A stretch of DNA of 64,000 nt, from NCBI RefSeq assembly GCF_000308675.1, contig NZ_BAGE01000041.1, forward strand, positions 62,001-126,000, read 5' to 3'. The stretch is from Nocardia paucivorans NBRC 100373 (GTDB lineage Bacteria > Actinomycetota > Actinomycetes > Mycobacteriales > Mycobacteriaceae). The position numbers and the translations under genes were made by a program. Of the stretch, positions 32,301 to 38,300 are shown piece after piece. The number at the start of each line of letters is the position of its first letter. Positions within the stretch are counted from its first letter, which is position 1. The notes below the pieces were generated by a model that saw nothing but the letters and a program-made list of their open reading frames with translations, was not told the DNA's origin and ran no database searches.

Positions 32301-35300
32301 GCATCCGCCGCACTACCACGTCGGCCAGATCCGGGCGGCCGGCCATGGCTGTGGCAACCGCAACGGCGTCCCCCCAGTTCGGGCGCAGATCCGACGGCAG
32401 TGCGGTATCCAGCTCGGCCCGCCGCCGCAACGCGGCCTGCTGCGCCTCATGGACCGATTCGACGGTTCCGGTACCGAGACCGCCGTCGGCGAGCTCGGCC
32501 AGCCTTCTCCGCAATGCCGTGCGCAATATCTCGGTGAAGTCGTCGGCCAGGCCGTCCACCGCCGCCAGTGCATCGATGAGTCCCGCGAACACCCGCTGCT
32601 CGGGCGGCTGCACCATTCGACCCGCCGAGCGGCCGAAGAAATCGAAGCCGCTGCTCGAATCCGGCAGGTCCTGGGGGTTCCCCATCACATCGTCGTCGGG
32701 TGGCAGTTCCCAGGGGGCCAGCCCGGCGAGCCGCCATCGCGTCGACGGTACGGCGGTGTCCCCGGTGACCCGCACCACCAGCTCATGTGAACCCAGATGT
32801 GCTGCGGGGTCCCGCAGCTCGTCCTCGACGAACCCCCATCCCAGCCGTTTCGCCTGCTCCACGGCCAGCTCCAGAGCACCTCGATCGTCTTGCGGTACCC
32901 GCCACACGGCCGTCGGCTCATCATCGGACACGAAAACCGTGGACGGAAACGCGCCGTTGTGCGGTATCTGTATCGCTACCTTGCCGGTCTCCGTCCGGCC
33001 CATCCATACCGGGCCGTAGCCTTTGTCGAAGGCGACCTCCGCGGCGGCGCACAACCGCGCACCCATCTCGTCCGGCAGCCCGAACCTCACCAGAGCCGCG
33101 GCGGCCGCGTTGGCGTCCGCCGCTTCGATCGGCATGCCCTCCCACGACACCAGAGGACCCGGCGCTGCGGCCTGCGCCGTCATCGTCGGCAGCAGTCGCG
33201 CCAACAGCCGCTCCCCCAATGAGCGGAGCCGCAGCTGAGGGGCACCGGCGGCGGTGAAAGCGATACCGTGAATCCCGGGCCGATGCGGTGGACGCTGCCA
33301 GTCGTCGAACGGAATCGGCTCACCGAAGCGGGCCGGTCGGCTTTCGTAGACGACGATCTCGTCGCGTCCGGGCTCGCCCTGGTTCGCGACGATCACCACG
33401 TCATAGATCCGGCCGGACGAGGGATGCGGCACGAACGCGACGACGAACGCGCCCGGCCTGCCCACGAGTCGGTTCTCGATATCGCGGAAGGTGTCGAACG
33501 GCCGCGGTTCGCACCGCCCACCGAAGGCATGCTCGGCTCTGCCGAGGTGGACGGCGTGACGCCCCGGCGGCGGCACAGGGCGGGACCGGTCGATCAACCC
33601 CGACCGTTTGGCCGTCAGCACGGCGTTACGCAGGGAATCGCGGGGAATCCGTATCCGCCGCGAACCTGTCCGCCGCGGTGCGCGGTCGGCCTCCGGTCCG
33701 GTGTCGGTAGGCGCGCCGGGCCCGAGATATTCGGGCTCGACATCGGAGGAGGTGTTCTCGATGTCGGATCGCTTCGGATCACCCTGACGCAGATCCACCG
33801 TCGCGGGGTACCGGGCGGTTTCCGCCGCATTCCGCAACATCAACCGATACAGATCGTATTGTTGTTCTATCTGCAGCAACCGTTGGCATTCCGTCGCCAC
33901 GGAGTCCACATCTCCACCGATGGAGACAACACCGCTGTCGGGAAACAATCGTTCGACCAGGGTGTGCAGCACTGTGCGCTCGGCGGCGCCGAAATCTTTC
34001 TCGCGGGTCGTGGCCCGCATCCGGTCGAGCAGCTCATCGGCGTACCGACGGGCGCGGGTCCCGAGTTCGGCCAACTGGGCGTCCAGGCCGTCCACGGCGG
34101 AGCACACATCGCGCAGAGCTCGCAGCGAGGGCAACCGTTCGGTATCCCAGATGGTCCGCTCACCCAGGTGGTCCGGATGCAGCAGCGCACGGCGGGCGAG
34201 TACCTCGGCCAGATCGGCGCGGCGCACGGCGGCTTCCCATCGCCGCGTACGCAGTTCTTCGAGTTCGACGAGCAGACGACTTCGCTCGGCCGACAAGGCA
34301 CCGATACGAGCCTGGTGATCGCTGAACCGCTCATCACCCGGGTCGACCCACCTGCGCTGCGAATCCGGTATCGCGGCGAGTCGATCGGCGGCCTCACTCG
34401 CTTCCGTCCGCGCCGCTTCCACTCGCTCGAGCTCGGCCTCGACCAGAGTGCGGCGGCCGTCGTTCTCGGCGAGCTCGACATCCAACGTCATGACCTCGTC
34501 GGCCGCGTCGGCCGCGAAGACGGCGGACCGCACGGCCGCGGCGGCCGCGTCGGTTCCGGGTACTTTCTCGAGAACCTGGGCCACCAACGCATCCTGGACG
34601 GCCCGCACGGTGCGGCGTTGCCGGGCCAGCTGCGTCTCCTGCGCTGTCAGGCGCGTGCCCGGGGTGCTGCCGGTCGGTACCGGTTCGGCGGTGAGCGGCC
34701 GGGACGGCTCGGACACCCAGCCACCGTCGCGGAACCAGGTGACCGCCACCGTGCCGTCGACGGCCACGGTGTGCTGTTCGACCAGCACCCCCGCGATCTG
34801 TAATGCCCGCAGCTCACCAGGCTCCAGACAGGGGGCGGTGTCGGCGGCGGTGACGACGACCAGCCGATCATCGAGCACGCGTCCCCACGATCCGACCGCG
34901 ATTCCGCCCACCCGCTCGGATTCGGCGCGAACGGCGTCGGCCTGCCGCCGCTCGAGGTCGGGATCGACCTCGGTCGGAACTTTCTGCAATGCACGGGTTT
35001 TCGCAGCAGTCCCGAATACCTCCAGCTGCTCGAGACCTGTTTCGAGCAGCCGGAGACGTTCGATCTCCGCCGGCGCGCCGCTTTTCGTCGCCGAATTCGC
35101 CGCGATGAGCACATTCACGAAAAGCGTACGGATGGGCGTGTATTCGGCTTTGGTGCGGTGTTTTTTCTGTTCGGCGACATACTCGCTCATCCGCGTGCGC
35201 AACTCGTGGCCGTGTTCACGGGCGGCTTCGACCGTCTCCGCCAAGCCACGACCGGCGGCTTCACACAACGGCCGCAGTGCCATCAGCCGTGGCATCATCT

Positions 35301-38300
35301 GTGCCAACTCGGCTTCGGTGCACCCCAACAGACGGGCCTGCTCGGCACGACGGGTTCGCGAGTTCTCCCGTTCGCCGCGTAGCCGTTCGAGTTCGGATTC
35401 CAGCCGGTTGCGTTCGGCGCGCCGATTCCGGCTTTCCGTCCGGGCGGCTTCCCGCGCCGCTTCCCGATCTCGCTCGAGCCGCACCTGTACCGGGCCTCGA
35501 CGGTCCAACGCGGCCAGGTCCGCCTCGAACCGTTCGATTTCCGCGTCGAGGCGGACGAGAAGGTTCGGGTCGTTATCCGAATCGACCAGGCCGGCCGCCA
35601 CCCGCACCGCGGTAGCCGTCACGTCGGGAGACACCCCCGGCACCTGCCCCAACAACATCTGTGCGATAACGCGCGCCGCGTATTCCTGTCGCAGGGCGGC
35701 ACTCACGGTCTCCGAGGAGGGATCCATGGCGTCGGGCCGCCCAGGCACCCATCGGTTCCCGTCCCGCCGCTCGAACACCGGGGAACCGGTGTCGTCGACA
35801 CCGGCTCTCCACTGCTCGATGACGATGCCGGCCGCGGCCATATCCGTCGCGTGCGGCTCGAGCAGTGGATCTCGGAACCCGGCCGGCGCGACAACCACCA
35901 ACCTGCCGCCGACGACCCGCCCCCACGGTCCCAGCGGGATACCGCCGATCCGATCCAGTTCCGCTCGGCAGGCTTCTTCCGTATCGGTCACCCGGTCCTG
36001 CCGGGCCGCCATCTGTTCCAGGCGCGTCAGTCGTTCGATTTCGATGGCGGCGGCACGACCGGCGGCGGAATCGCTCTGATCCATATCTCGGGCGAGTTCC
36101 GCCCGAGATATGGAAACCCGCCACGGGTCGAAGTATTCGGTGCCGAACCGTTGGCCCATCCGTCGTATCAGGTCATCGCCGGCGCGGCGGGCGGTATCGG
36201 CGATCCGGCCGCGGTCGCGGCCGAGCCGATCGTCCGCGGCGTCCAGATCGGCCAATGCGTCCAAAAGTACCCGCCGCGACGTCGTAGTCGCTCCGGCCGA
36301 CGTGAGCGCATCATCGAGGGCGGCGCTCACCGCGTTTCGCCGCGTAGCCAACGCCGCACGCTCGGTCGCCAATCGATCGAGTTCGACGGTCTGGGCCGCG
36401 AGCCTGCCCTGGAGCAGTCTCGTCAGCGTTTCGTTCGGTTCGGGCAGTTCGTCGAGGGCCCGGCCGAACGCCTTCCCCTCGGTATGTTCTTCGGCGAGCG
36501 CATCGTAGGCCGCCTGGTTCCAGACCAGTTCCGCGTCGATATCGGCGAGTTCCGCGGCCAGACCATGTGCTTGCGCGACCTGCTCTCGGGCGGCATCGAG
36601 CCGCGCGGCGGGGTCGCCCGACCCGGCCTCGCCGCCGAGCACCAAGGTGGCCAGCACATTCCGTATCGCACGCACGGTCCGCTGTTGCTCGCGTAACCGC
36701 TCGTCCGCGGCGACCAGAGAGCCCGCCGAGGTATCGCCCGAATCCGGCGGCCGCACCGGGGCAGGGCGACCGATACGCCAGGATCCATTGCTTCGGTACG
36801 TGGTGGTCACTGCACCGTTCGGGGCCACGCTGCGGCGTTCGACGAGCACACCGGCGGCATCCAACGCGTCCAATGTCGTGGTGTCGAGGAGCGGCGTGTC
36901 GCCTGTCACGGGTGTGACGAGCACCAGGCGGTCACCCGCTATCCGGCCCCACTCGCCCAGGCGTACACCGCCTACTTCTCGACGTTGCGCCTCCACCGCC
37001 TCCGCGTGTTCGGCGGAAGCGACGGTGGATTCCGCGGCGGAATCGGGCACCGGCCGGCCGAAGCGGGTTTCCAGTTCCCGAAGTGCCTGTTCGAGGGCAT
37101 GCATACGCTCGAAGGCGGTCGAGGGTCGGGGCTCATCGGTCCCCTCTGTCGCGGTCAGGGCGGCATCCGCGATCGCCCGGGCTTCGGGCTGCCGTATTCC
37201 GGCGACGAAGGACTCCATCCGTCGCATCAGATTCGCGGAACGTTCGTCCATATCGCCGACGATCTCGTCGACGTCACGAGGCGCGAGAGCCGACAACTCC
37301 TCGAACACGCGCATCCGCGCAATGCGTGTGCGTCGAGCCTCGATCTGGGCGGATTCCGCCGTCGACCGGCCGCGGGGCGTCTCCACGTCGACGGTATCCC
37401 CCTGCTCGCGCGGGTGTGCCGTGCGTTGCTCGATACCGGTCGTGGTCTCGGCGGTGGTTCGCGCATGCAGCAGGTCGATCATGGTGCGCAGGGCGTATTC
37501 CTGACGCAGCGCAACCCCGTCCGGATCCGCGGTCCCCTGCTGCGGAACGTTGCCGGGCCAGGGCTGATACCAGGGCATACCGAGTTCATCGAACGCCACC
37601 CGTCGGCATTCCACCGGCACACCGTGCTCGCGAAGTTCTTCCAACAGTCGCTCGTCCAGGACCGGATCCTCGATGTCCGCCGGAACGACCATCACGAGTG
37701 TGCCGTCGACAATGCGTGCCCAGGAACCGACAGCGACACCGGTCTCGTCGGCGTCACCGTCCGTATCGTCGGACGCCGAAGCCTCGGAAGAGACCTTGAT
37801 GCCCGAGGCCTTGTCCGGCCGGCCGATTCGCTCCAGTTCCGCACGTGCCGCCGCCTCGATGACCTCTGTGCGCAACGCGTCGTAATCGGCCAACGCGGCG
37901 GCCGGCTCCCGGCGGGATCCGATCTCGGACGATCCCGTTACCGACCGGGCCCGAGCCACCAACTCGTGGATGCTCATCTCGTCGAGCGTTTGCGGAGGTT
38001 CGGCAAGAGCACGCAGCGCTTCTCGAATTCGCCGGCCGATCGCGGGCAGCCCTGATGCCTGGGTGGTCGTCGAGGGCCGTTCCGGGATCTCGAACCGCAA
38101 CCGATTGCGCCGGCCGAATCCGGTGCTGTCGGCGACACCCACATCCACACCGTGGTTGTCGGCATGCAACAGCACCGCGGGCACATGGCGGCCGTCGTCG
38201 CCCGGCTGCGACGACAGACGGGTGGGCATGTCCTCACCGAGATCGAAGACCTGCACGCGCAGCCGCTGCCGGCGGGTTTGTGGATCCTCCACGACCTCGG

